Part shown: positions 12,327 through 23,277 of the stretch, piece after piece
Layout of the letters: the number at the start of each line of letters is the position of its first letter
How positions within the stretch are numbered: position 1 is the first letter of the stretch
NCBI GenBank assembly: GCA_026686845.1
Contig: JAIVEN010000022.1
Span: 28,618,001-28,682,000, forward strand
DNA from: Adenanthera pavonina
Lineage: Eukaryota > Streptophyta > Magnoliopsida > Fabales > Fabaceae
Direction of reading: 5' to 3'
Length of the DNA stretch: 64,000 nt
Notes under the pieces: model-generated
What the model saw: only the letters and a program-made list of their open reading frames with translations
Told to the model about the DNA's origin: nothing
The model's database searches: none
Translations under genes and position numbers: made by a program

Positions 12327-13050
12327 ATGACAAGGACGTTCATGCAACAATGGAGGCACAGGCACTGCCAGGAGCATTTGGCACGAGCTAAAGCTTCACT
12401 TTGCGATTGGGGCAGACCGGTTTCTCCACTGCTGCCTTTCTCTTTTTGTGCTTCAATGTTGAAATCTATTGTTACACTGCTTTTTGGTACGCTTTCGTCA
12501 CTTTCCTTGCCCTCCATCATTGGTACTGTCCAGTAATTAAATTTCAGAAAATCAAGTTGTTCTTGGTTCTTCAATCTGTGCCCAAATTCTTGGTCTTGAT
12601 TTGTGGGTGCTTCAGGAAAGTAGATAATCCCCCTTATTTTGTTAGTAGAAATTATAAGCAATTATCAGTTCCATTGGCTTCAAATCCGTTGTTTCTTAAG
12701 CCTTTCTAAGATATTTGGTAGAACTGACTTTGCGAATTATATGTTGGGCGGGGCTAGTCATGGAAGAGAGCATACAAATTTAGGAACTGTGGAAGTCAAG
12801 GGCATCAGAGAGTGTCATTGGGTACATTATTGAAACAGAGTCTAGGGAGCTGGATTTGTGGAAGAAAGTTGCTTCAGCAGCCTGCGCAATGAATAACGAT
12901 CTTAATTTAATTGTTCAGGGCCTGCACACATATTTCTGCGTGTGTTTCTCTAGTTTTGCCACTGAAAATTGCATGCTCGAAAAGGTGAATCAATGTTGGT
13001 ATGCTACATATATGCATAATTTGAGCTTTATAGAGGCTGGGGCCGGTTAA
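12327..13050 (+). other. Possible uncharacterised transcribed locus
   Basis: Nothing here is recognised. A T/C-rich leader-like stretch (12160-12320) precedes an ATG at 12327 opening 69 codons of protein-like composition (starting MTRTFMQQWRHRHCQ) that stop at 12536. Further on, a frame from 12784 to 13050 is open for 88 codons and is directly preceded by an acceptor-like TTTAG; it contains IIETESRELDLWKKVASAA, which looks like genuine coding sequence. The two stretches cannot be joined confidently. It may be a small gene, a pseudogene or chance. Confidence 0.2.
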
Positions 13051-13927
13051 TGTGACTAGTCATCTACACTGCTCAAAATTGTAGGCAAAATAACAGTTTT
13101 ATCGGCATCAAATTTGCAGTTGTGCCATTGTAGGATGAGCTCTTGAAAACATAAATCACTGTTAGACTTCTGATTATTGATCATACTGAGCATATATATG
13201 TGATTTCTTGATGAGAAAAAATAACATTGAAGTAAATCGTTTTATTTTTCCATTGGCTTACTACAAAATCTCTGCCCTTACAAGCTTTGCAAGTTAGTAG
13301 ATATATTGGAATTTTAATTGGATGAGATAGAACAGATTATTTTGGACTACTAACTATACTGAATATAATAAATCTTTCAAAAATTATCTTCATTCCAATT
13401 AGGAAGTTCACTGTTTACATTTTTTAATTAACTAAATCGTTTTATTTTTCCATCATGGATGTCATACAAACGGAAGTGTTATGAGACGGCAATTAGGCAA
13501 GGGGTTTTGTTGTTGTCAGCATGACTAGAATCTTCTGTTGTAACAAAACAAATGTGCATATTTCTTCGTGAAGATTTTGTTATTATCTAGAAATTTCATA
13601 ATGTGATTCCTCATGGAGGTAAGAGATTTGGGTATATACATTTTAGGGTTTTAATGGTTGACACAGCGTGTCATACTCAAACTTTATGCTGCCTTGATTA
13701 TCTTTTATGGATAGTTATAGTCATGCCTCGCTTGGGGGGATTTTAACTGTCTTTATTCATCATTCTGTAGCTACTTGATTACAATTATGGGTTTGATAAT
13801 TCCTTGGAGTGTAACATTGTTGGTGGTGGATGCATATTCTCTCTTCATAAAATGTTTGCCTTATCAACGAAGGATCATATGGATCATCTTCGTGGGAGAC
13901 ATGGTGTGTGTAGTTTATGATTAAATG
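13051..13927. other. Intergenic spacer, no feature seen
   Basis: AT-rich sequence with only short open frames. The phrase AAATCGTTTTATTTTTCCAT occurs twice (about 13235 and 13434), a small dispersed repeat. Confidence 0.4.
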
Positions 13928-14094
13928 ACTTAACCCTTCATTTGAAATGAGGGGAAAATAGGGGATAAAAAAAACTAAGAGGGAAATAAAGATGAATATA
14001 GATAGAAGATTAGTCTATATTCATCTATTTTTTTTCTCTTAGTTTTCTCTTTCCCCAATTTTTCTCTCATTCCAAACAAAATTTAAGGGCCTCA
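13928..14094. mobile_element. Foldback MITE, about 165 bp
   Basis: Two arms of about 65 bases face each other around a 9-base loop: GATGAATATAGAT (13991-14003) pairs with GTCTATATTCATC (14013-14025), and pairing continues outward through AAACTAAGA/TCTTAGTTT, GGGGAAA/TTTCCCC and AATGAG/CTCATT to TTAA at both edges. The ends (in reverse complement CTTAAATTTTGTTTGGAATG) resemble PIF/Harbinger-type MITEs with a TTA target, but the exact boundary is uncertain. Confidence 0.6.
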
Positions 14095-15121
14095 CTTTTG
14101 CTGGTGGCCACACTGCGCTAATGATTGAGATTTCCCACCCTGCAGATTCTGTCATTTCTCTCACTAGCTGCAGCCTGTTCAACAGCCAGTGATGGATTTC
14201 TATTGTCTGCAACAATGGCCTTGTGTTGGGTTCTTTTGTCATCTTCCTGTTTGATTAATTTTTGGCTTCTCCTTTCTCTGTAAATTAGAATTTCTTCCCC
14301 CCGCGAAGGCACGGGCACCTTTTAATTGCACTATATTGTATAATGTCACCGTTGTATTAGTTGATTATTTGACACTATCTCAAATAGGAACTCAACAATC
14401 ATTAAAAGCAAAGAACCAAAAAAACATCTACGACAAGAGGTTGCTGAAGAGCAATATTTGTGTCAACTTTCTCGAAGACCAACATATGACTATTTGCAAT
14501 TTCAACATTTCCAATATGTTGACCCACGAGTAGAAATCTAGAATGGAAAGTCAACCAACATCGAAAGCAAATAAGGGAAAAACATGTAAGACAAAAGTTT
14601 GCTGAACAACTACATATGTGTTCGTTCTCATGAAGAGTAATATATGGCTCTTTCCAATTTAAACACTTCCAATATCTTGACCCAGTAGCAGAATTAGATT
14701 ATAAGGTTGACATTTGTGACTAAATAGTTTGAACTGGAAGATTCAGCCTATACTGTATATTCATCATCATTATCATCATCATCAATACATAAAACATCAT
14801 GATTAAAGAAACACCACCACAATCAGATAGTAAGCAAGACAACCATAAACTCAGCCATTCATTAACAATCATGTGTCATAGAAGTCTGTAATCTATATTG
14901 CATACTCCTGACTATGCTTAGACACGAGATGCTACAATAGATATATGGATAAGTGAAATAAAAACAACAGAGCGACAAATGAAGACCAAATTTGTCCAGT
15001 AATTGAGCTCTAATATTACAAACAATTTGCAAAATTAAGATGAAAACCCAAAACAAAGTCCAAAACCCACCAGAATTAGCGGATAGCACTACATGCTAGA
15101 TACCGTAATTGACAAATCAGC
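14095..15121. other. Intergenic spacer
   Basis: I see no gene. A 67-codon minus-strand open frame at 14039-14242 and an overlapping one at 14118-14318 match nothing I recognise. At 14380-14520 and 14550-14690 a pair of diverged direct repeats share phrases such as AAAAACAT, GTTGCTGAA..C and CAATTT-AACA-TTCCAATAT. A TCATCATCATTATCATCATC microsatellite lies at 14762-14783. Confidence 0.4.
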
Positions 15122-15868
15122 CTAACCTATATAGTGTTGCAGGAAGAACTGGTCATACATCCATTTTAATTCTTCATCACATAAACAACATTCACAAACC
15201 TTTGTGGACTTTTCACTCTCTTTACTATGTGATACACACATATTTGAGGAGCAGAGAAGATTCATATCAATCAGTTGATAACATGTTCTGCCATACCACT
15301 GGATTTCAACAAGGAATGGACCGATCTTTGTTCTGCATCTCGAAATTTCTGTAATGATTCGCAGTGTCTTCATATAATGCAAAGCAAGTGCGGCTCTCTT
15401 GCTGTCATCGTATTTCGCTGTGTTTGATAGGACGAGGGGGCTATATCCATACATAGACATAGTGTGACCCTTAGCTGCAGATCACTCAAGCATATGTAGC
15501 GCCTGAAATTGTGAATCCTTCTTTAGAAAAAATAGTTTCATCCCCTTTTGGCATACATAATCTTGATTGCCATAGATTTTGCAATGACGGACAAAAAGCT
15601 TTTGAGTCACTATCTTGTGGTATCGAAACTTGGGGATCTTGTCCATTGTGACATTCTTATATACGACATCTTCTTCAGAAGCAGAGAAAAATGTTTAGCA
15701 TGTTATCTTGAATGAAAGTAAGTCTACCAAGGATCTTGAGCTGATGAAGATTGCGACGTGTACGAGAACCTCTTTCGGAAGATTAGTAATATTTATCTGT
15801 GGTATCTCCCTCTTCATTTGCATCTCCGTCTTTCTCTGTAGTCGCTTAGATCTCTGAATGCAATCCAT
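15122..15868 (-). pseudogene. F-box protein pseudogene (At2g35280-like)
   Basis: A single minus-strand frame runs from an ATG at 15868 to a stop at 15122 (248 residues) interrupted only by two in-frame stop codons. The N-terminal part has an F-box (ITNLPKEVLVHVAIFISSRS). After a TAA at about 15700 the same frame continues with DVVYKNVTMDKIPKF, then YGNQDYVCQKGMKLFFLKKD and FQALHMLE. A TGA follows, then GHTMSMYGYSPLVLS and a Cys-rich end KVCECCLCDEELKWMYDQFF, the usual order of this plant F-box family. The TAA stands where the family has a Lys-type codon and the TGA where it has Trp. There are no frameshifts, so decay is recent. F-box proteins of this kind would be SCF E3-ligase substrate receptors. 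Confidence 0.85.
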
Positions 15869-16149
15869 TTTTTCTTGGTTAAATGTTAAGCATGAAGGCC
15901 AGGCATCAGATCCGCTTTTTAAGTGATACACTATGCTTTTCAATTTTCTTTTTCCCTTTTTTCACCAAAAGATGATGACTTATTTTGTCCATTTTATGAT
16001 TTTCTTAAGAATTTATTTCAATTACGTCAATTTCAGAATTTCTTTTTCCATTCTTAATCACGGCCATGATCTGAAATCCGTAATATTGTTTAATTTGGTC
16101 TGTTGGACAAATATTGTTTAATTTCAAAACATTTGAGCTTTATGAAATC

Positions 16150-17510
16150 TAAAAATAAGAAATTGATATCTTAATTGCAAATATACCTTTATTCTATAAT
16201 ATTAGTCATACTTCAAACATATCAATTTTGTAAATAATACAAGTTAAAATGTTATATCTAAATTACACAGATTTAGTAAAAAATAGGCAAAAATGTAATT
16301 GTTGTTTAATTGTCATCATTATTACTTATTTTTTGCTAAATCTATATAAATCGCCATATATTTATTTAGATTCTATTATATCTTAATTACAGTTATATAA
16401 AAAAAATAACAAAGGAGTTATTATTTTTTAAGCGTTATCATTATTACCTAAACATTTGACTCAGTCTTTTCAATATTAACCAAGTACACAACCAGTAGAC
16501 CAAATTTCAATTTTACAAATAATACAAGTTAATAAATGTATACAACATTTAACTCAGTCTTTTCAATTTGAACCAAGTACACAACCAGCAGATCAAATGA
16601 CAATTAAATAAATTAGCTTTCACCCAATGCTAATCAACAGGTTAAATTAGATTTAGTGTACGTTGGTCTATTAATTTACCTAGATATCACATTAATATAC
16701 TATTCATGTCATTAAATAACTTAATATGGTGTTATATAATACTAATATATATAAGATGCTACTATTTGGATGATAAATAATTTATTAATAAAGTATATTA
16801 ATTTTACAAATAACTCTAGTGAATATGTGTGTATTTACTAGACAAGTCATTGGATCTTTACTTGCAAATAGTTAGGATAGAAAAACTATCCGTATCTATT
16901 ATCGGAAAATAAGGAAATTTTATCTTAATTGCAAATATATCTCTATTCTATAATATTAGCCATACCTCAGACATTTCAATTTTACAAATAATACAAGTTA
17001 AAATGTTATATCTTAATTACAGTAAAAAAAAAAGAGAGAAAAAGTAATAATTGTTTAAGCATCATCATTATTAATTATATTTTACTAAATCTAAAAAAAT
17101 TGACATAGATTTATTTGGATTTTGTTATATGATAATTACAATTACATAAAAAAATAGGAGGAAAAGTTATTATTTCTTAAGCGTCATCATTATACCTATA
17201 TTTTACTAAGTCTATATAAGTTGACATAGATTTTTTAAAATTTTTCTGATATGTTTATCAGTATAATTAAACGTCACAAACATTTTACTATTGTTTCCTA
17301 TTAAGTAAATGTACTATTAGCTGATGGCAATCGATAAGACAAATTAGAGTTTTTCTCACGTGTCAATTAATTTACTTACATATCACATTCATTTTATGAA
17401 TTCTATTAATTAACTAAATATGCTGTTATATAAAAGTAATATATATTAGATGGTATTATTCAAATGGTAAGTAATTTATATAATAAATTATATTATCCCT
17501 CACAAGTGAA
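16150..17510 (+). repeat. Diverged tandem duplication of a 600-750 bp unit
   Basis: Unit 1 (about 16150-16810) and unit 2 (about 16915-17510) share phrases in the same order: ATCTTAATTGCAAATATA, ATTCTATAATATTAG, AAATAATACAAGTTAAAATG, then ATATAAAAAAAAT.. with AAGCGT.ATCATTAT, then CAATTAATTTAC.TA.ATATCACATT and GGTGTTATATAA. Inside unit 1 a second, smaller duplication of about 95 bp exists (CAGTCTTTTCAAT..AACCAAGTACACAACCAG at 16463 and 16557). Neither unit codes for protein. Confidence 0.65.
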
Positions 17511-18113
17511 AATTTTTGCTAAATTTTTATCAACTAAGTTGTTTTTCTTTATTGTGACTTTTCAATATTATACTCACTTATATATATATATATATAAGTG
17601 ATGAAAATTAAATTGTACGCTATGCAGAAACGAAGCCACATTGGCAGAATGATGAAGAAACACATAAGTGTACAACAAAAGTGATTGATTAGGGGAACTA
17701 TGACCTCAGTACAAAGTTGGTTGCTAGTGGTGCTAACATTGCAATTAGGTTGGATTAACATTTCCCACCAAAACTTTTTACTACCAAGAAGGGACACAGA
17801 GTACCAAGACAGAGATGTTGGTTAAGTAACGAAACAAAGGCTTCACTTACGTACCTAAGACATACAAAATACCCACTAGCTAGGTCATTCAAAAAAATAT
17901 TGTTCCCTTACAACTGATATTAATATTAATACTAATACTAATACTAATACTTATCCTAATGCTATATTAACGTACACATAGTCTCTGCTGGTGATGTTTT
18001 CATTGTCCAGTGATGTTTACCAGTTGAAGATGGCCTTGGATACAGCCTGGTAGTTCGTAATCACGGTTTGGCCTATCACAGTTTTGGATTCATGTTAAAT
18101 CATACACGTAAAT
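17511..18113. other. Spacer with a palindromic TA tract
   Basis: CACTTA followed by (TA)n and TAAGTG at 17575-17600 is a perfect palindrome, and (ACTAAT)n occurs at 17926-17950. There is no gene. A minus-strand stretch at about 18000-18070 (KTVIGQTVITNYQAVSKAIF) is protein-like but too short to identify. Confidence 0.4.
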
Positions 18114-19732
18114 TGTTAGATTAGCTGGCTTCCCAAGAGGTGGGGTGAATTGGGAAGCTTGAAATTTTCTGCAAAATATCAAGAAAGTGAAGAAAGCAAA
18201 GTATAGAAGGTAAAACAGAGTATAGGAGAATAAACTTTAAAAGTTGCAGTAAAGAGAAGAAAACTCAGATATTTATCCTGGTTCGGTCTCTCCACTTGAC
18301 CTATGTCCAGTCCCCAAGTCACCACTTGAGATTTTCCACTATTCTGCAAGAATTCAGTGGGCTTCTTGCAAATGCCTCAGTACAAAGATGATGCTCTGTT
18401 TCTAGAGCTCGCTCATACACTCTATGCACTCTTACAAGGTGCTTTCCAATCTCTTGTGATATCCCCTCACAAGAAAATCTTTCTTTCAGATGAAGATAAG
18501 ATTGTTTGAAAAAATTAAACTCTCTTAAACAGAGTGAATATGAAAGTTTGAGTACAAATATTGAAGTGAGAGAGTAAGAAATTTTGAGTAGATGATTTGG
18601 CAGAGTTTCAGCATATACAATGTTAAAATCATTACCCACAACTTTAAATGATGTTATATTTATAGATTTAGGTCTCAACTATCTATTAGAGACAAAATCT
18701 ATCCGTTGGAGAAGTTATTCAATGGTTACTCTGAAAAACTATCCATTAACCAACCGCATTTAATGTTTCTGACATACTGAAATTCAAATTTCAGTTGGTC
18801 AATAGACGAATTTCACAGAAACCGAAAGTTAACAGCTTCAACGTTGAAAGCCCGAAGTTCGTCTGTCATGAAGTGAAATTCGAATTTTGATATTTGGAAA
18901 ATGTTTCTTTGTTGTGACATACGAATTTTCAAGTAGAAAGTTTTTCTATTAAGTGTGAACAATATTTTCAATTTGTTACAGTGCCTTCAAAATTCGAATT
19001 TTGGAACCCCAAAATTTGTCTGTTCGTAGCTAGTTTATAAGGCACAGTAGTTCATATGATTCAAAATTCAAATTTTCAAAGGGCAAAGTTCGTCTGTCAG
19101 AGAGACCTCTTTTCAGACTTACTTCAAAATCTGAATTTATAAATATTGTCATTCGTATGTCACCATACCATTGTAACAGACTCACAAGCTTAGTTTTTGA
19201 AATTCGAATGTTCATATTCAAAGTTCGTATGTCAGTGAGCAATTTTGAAATCCAATCCAAAATTGGTTTCAGATGAACTTTGACATAATTTCAGACGAAT
19301 TTCTTTAGTTTTCATAAGTTACATTTTGTCTGAAATTCGAATTTCCACAACCCAAAGTTCATCTGTTACTGAAAGCTCCTTTCAGACACTTATCAAAATT
19401 TGAATTTTCTCAAGCAAAAATTCGTCTGTCAGAGAGACTTCTCTTCAAATATTCTATGATTTAACATAGAATCAAGGTTTTGAAACATTTTTTCACCAAA
19501 TCAAAGTCTTTTACTCAAATCAAAACATTTCTAAACATCCTATATGAATATTTGCACTAATTTCTCCAGGATTTCTTCACTTGAACTTTTGGTGCACCTT
19601 TGATATCTTTATTCCAAGCTCTTGAAGGTTGGTTTGGAATCATCAAAACACTTGATTCAACATAAATGAGCAAAACAATTGAAGCATCTCCCAAAAGGTT
19701 TGAACTCACCATTGATCTTGCGGATTTTAACA
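18114..19732 (-). mobile_element. LTR-like repeat block, possibly a solo LTR
   Basis: The block is bounded by TGTTA at 18114 and TAACA at 19732, the short inverted ends of an LTR, and falls inside an RPA-like gene fragment. Its left part has the 'GGTGGGGTGAATTGGGAAGC' and 'TCCTGGTTCGGTCTCTCCAC' phrases seen in long plant Copia-type LTRs. Its middle (18780-19450) is a degenerate array of 'AAATTCGAATTTT ... AAAGTTCGTCTGTCAGAG' units, at least six copies. I could not find matching 5-bp target duplications or internal retrotransposon genes, so the boundary and class are tentative. Confidence 0.35.
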
Positions 19733-20650
19733 TGAAGTAAGTCAACATTCACGTCATTGAGTGCAAAGATGGCATATGGCCATTCCTTTAGTGTTATCCT
19801 TGCTGTGTCGCCATCCAAAACACATGTAACGACATTTGACCTACAAAAAACATAAATGTTTTTATTAGATAATTGAGTGTAAGTTATGAAAAAATGGTGG
19901 AAAAGGAGAAGTTGATCAAAAGAGTAACCTACGACTAATCATGTCGAACCCTATCATTGGACTATGATAAGCAGTAGGTCTGTGAAGTTCTCTGAGGGTA
20001 GCTGAAATAATGGTTCTTGTGACATCTTAGCAGTGTACAAGGGACTAAGAATCTGTGTTTTTTTAACAGGTAAAGCAAGATATTTGTATATAGTTCACCT
20101 GTTAGTTGATGCATTGAGGGAGATGGTGGAAGAATGTTGTCCATCTCCACGCACTGAGAAACATCATATGGTATTGTAGTCTCGGAGTGGCATGGAAGGT
20201 GATCATGAAGCATGAAGGCGTTGGTCTGTTGCGGTTTAGATTTCTGTGGACAATGAAGTCAAAGCAATAGTAGTATTGACCCTCACAGATGATGGAGAAG
20301 AACTTCACATAAAGGGAGTCATGAATGATCCTCGCATGCATTTTTGTGTACTGCAAGAGCATACAACATGAATGTCATGGACTAAAAAATAATGATGATG
20401 GCTCACAATATTGATGGCACAATTTCTGGTGTAAAAAAAGAAGATCTTTTTCATTGTCGTTCGAGATGAATGAGGTAGGTCTTTATTGCACTTACCTCAT
20501 GATCAAGCAGAATCATATCCAAAGACCTAATAAAGTAGGGTGGAAAGGGCTCCTCGTTCCAGAATAGTTTTGTAACTCGAACACAAATGGTTTGGATCCC
20601 TTGGGATGGATGAAGGGAGGAAAGAGGACAAGCAAAGAGCATGTTCATTT
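19733..20650 (-). pseudogene. RPA70/DUF223-like gene fragment (copy 2)
   Basis: Read on the minus strand, the first exon ends IQTICVRVTKLFWNEE then IRSLDMILLDHE and a GTAAGT donor: an OB-fold start of the RPA1/DUF223 type. After an intron, a CTCTTGCAG acceptor leads to YTKMHARIIHDSLYVKFFS and CEGQYYYCFDFIVHRN, the expected next strands. The frame then shifts. A further exon at about 19840-19745 reads SNVVTCVLDGDTARITLKEW, the following OB fold. The gene then stops abruptly at the LTR-like block. Upstream of 20650 (to 20879) the frame is open but not recognisable. It lies in the same orientation as the RPA-like copy 1 and the Helitron RepHel relic. Confidence 0.6.
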
Positions 20651-20879
20651 TTTGTACGATGACTTCTGGGTAGAGGAAGAAGTTGGACACAGAATAGAAG
20701 GTGTGGCTTATCATATTTAAGGTGTAGGAACAGAGGAAAATGTAAAAGTTTGAGTTAAAGAATTTAACGGGATTTCTTGAAGCTTCTATGGTATAGTTAT
20801 CGTGTTTAAGCACATTATTACTGTCACGGAGTGATGGAACTGGTATGATATGAAGAGTAAGTAAGCAATTGAACTGCAT

Positions 20880-22674
20880 AAAGTTGATTCAGTAGAGATC
20901 AATATAATCAATGACATTGTTTTTGTAAGACTGAAGTAGTGTGTATTTAACTGGACTCTTGTGTACGGGACATGAAATGCGTCACTAATAATTATTTGTG
21001 TAGTTTAATATGTTTTGTTTGATTTGCAACACAAATTTGATTGAGCAAGAGTTAACTTGCCCGCCCCCTAGGAAATGTAGAAGTTGATGAGTTTTGTACT
21101 AACTGAGCAAGTAAATAGTAAAATAGTACTTTGTTGTGATTGATGTATGGTATTGAAGAGGTGCAATTATTATATCTAAAGAGAGTGAAATTAAAGTCTA
21201 TATCATATATTGAGACCAATTAAGAAGTAGCGTGTTTTATATGTACTGATTTTCTGGTTGCATTGGAATACCTATTTAAAAAAATGGACAGGTGGCAATA
21301 TGAGCTTCTAAGAAAAGGAACCATCTATAGCTATCCATCAGCTACCTACGTTCTGTGATAAATCGACAGTGTTATTAGTAATGACTCCATTACAGCGGGT
21401 TTTCAATTATTTTTCCTTTAATTTTATTTTTGAGACTTACAATTTTTTTTAATTTGTCGTAAGGATAAGGCAAAAGATAATGTGGCAAAGCAAAGAATGC
21501 GTTTGAAATAAAGTTTTCTCTGTACAAATATAATAAATTTTGATTGGATTGAAGAAGTAAAGAGCTATGACACGTAAATTGCGGAGGTGAAATAAAATAA
21601 ACTTTATATGATTGTATGAAGTTTTCATGCAAACGGCAGTCAAAATGTCAAAGTAATAATGAGTTATGCAAGATAAATTGAATTAGAAGTGAATTTGAGA
21701 AAGAGACTTATGTAAATGATCACAAGAAAGTTTAAAAAAAGATCACATTATAATTTTCAACGTATTAATATTATCAGTTAGAAATAAATAATGAAGTACT
21801 ATTGCTGCTTCTATAATTGGACAAAAATTGTATCTAAATAATTAATAGAATAATATCTAGTGGGAAAAATGTAATAAATAATAACTTTATCATACAAACA
21901 TTAATTTGCATTTATAATGTCATCCAATGATATATCAAACTATACATCAACACGAAAGGTGCTTCATAAAAATATAATACACATATATAAACATAATTAA
22001 GATAGAAATATATTTTTCATATCATAATAATTACGAATTCAACAGGGCAAGAAGAAAATTATACATATAAGAATGTAAACTAAATTTATTCTATTGATTG
22101 ATATTATACAACAGGATATTTATTGAAATCATAAAAAGCATGTGAGATTTAGTTAAATTGATTCTGGTAGTGGAAAAATCTAAATTGACTTACGTAGCTT
22201 AATAAGATACATTTAATAATGAACAAAACATGAACAGTATATAATTTGTTTTTGGCCTTTGGTTAAGGGGACATATTTCCAATTAAGATATAAGTTTTAA
22301 TTTGTCTCTTGATTAAAGGTGATATGTTTGAAGCATGACTCATATTATATTTACTTGAAGAAAAAAATAGAAATTTTGAATGTAAAATATGGGTGTAATT
22401 GTTTTAAAAAATTATCAAAAGAAATTGAAATTATTGACAGTGTTATTTGAATAGATGATCGAAGAAGCTCAACACGGCCATTAGCGGCTGTCCCTAACTA
22501 AAAACCCACACACAACAAGGTAAGGGTCACAAGAATATCTGAAAATGGAGATGCCAGTGATGGTAATCATAAAGATCCGTAAAGATGTTATTGTACTCGG
22601 AGCAGCAATCGTCGAATTAGGCTGCTTGAAAGGGGTATTGGTCCTTTTAAGCAGATCAAAAAAGGGCGACCGTA
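20880..22674. other. AT-rich spacer
   Basis: No gene is recognised. A short plus-strand open frame at 22545-22697 and another at 22675-22959 are protein-like in composition but match nothing I know. Confidence 0.35.
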
Positions 22675-22959
22675 ATGTATCAGTATTTGTTGTACAATGA
22701 ACAAAGAGGTTGTAAACTAGCAAACAAATTCGAACAAGCAGAGGAGAATTCAGTCAGTTTGAACCTGACATGTAGTGGTTCAGCGGAAGGAACATTGGTA
22801 TACATTTTTGTGGATTTTATCGCGCAAAGGGTAAGCAACATTTTTATGCATTGTATGGTGAAGAAAATTCCAGGTAATAGGTATTTTCCGGTGGAAATGG
22901 CATTTCGGGTTTGGAATAGGGTTTATCGGGATGATATAATCGATGGGAATAGTCTTTAG

Positions 22960-23277
22960 GCTTGTGTAGATGATAAACCTATTGTAATTTGTCGATTAAT
23001 TTCTTTGCTTTAAGTATGTTACATGTATTTCTGATGAATTATTATTTACTTGTCAAAAGTTTATGTATGAGAATATTAATTGCTAATATATATATATATA
23101 TGTATATATATACGCATAATGCTTTGGTAAGTAGTCTGGTTTAGCTACATGATGAAGATGCTAATTCCAATAACCCCGTAACGTATAGCATATAACTATA
23201 TAATGTAGTCAAAACACCATACCATATTGCTACGTAGACATGCTGGTGTAGTTGCAGTTTAGAAGAGCTGAACATCC
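22960..23277. other. Spacer with TA microsatellite
   Basis: A (TA)n tract with one TG interruption lies at 23085-23113. Nothing else is seen. Confidence 0.4.

Noticed and set aside
22675..22959. 94-codon plus-strand open frame
   Set aside because: Protein-like in places but unrecognised, and in a degraded repeat-rich stretch.
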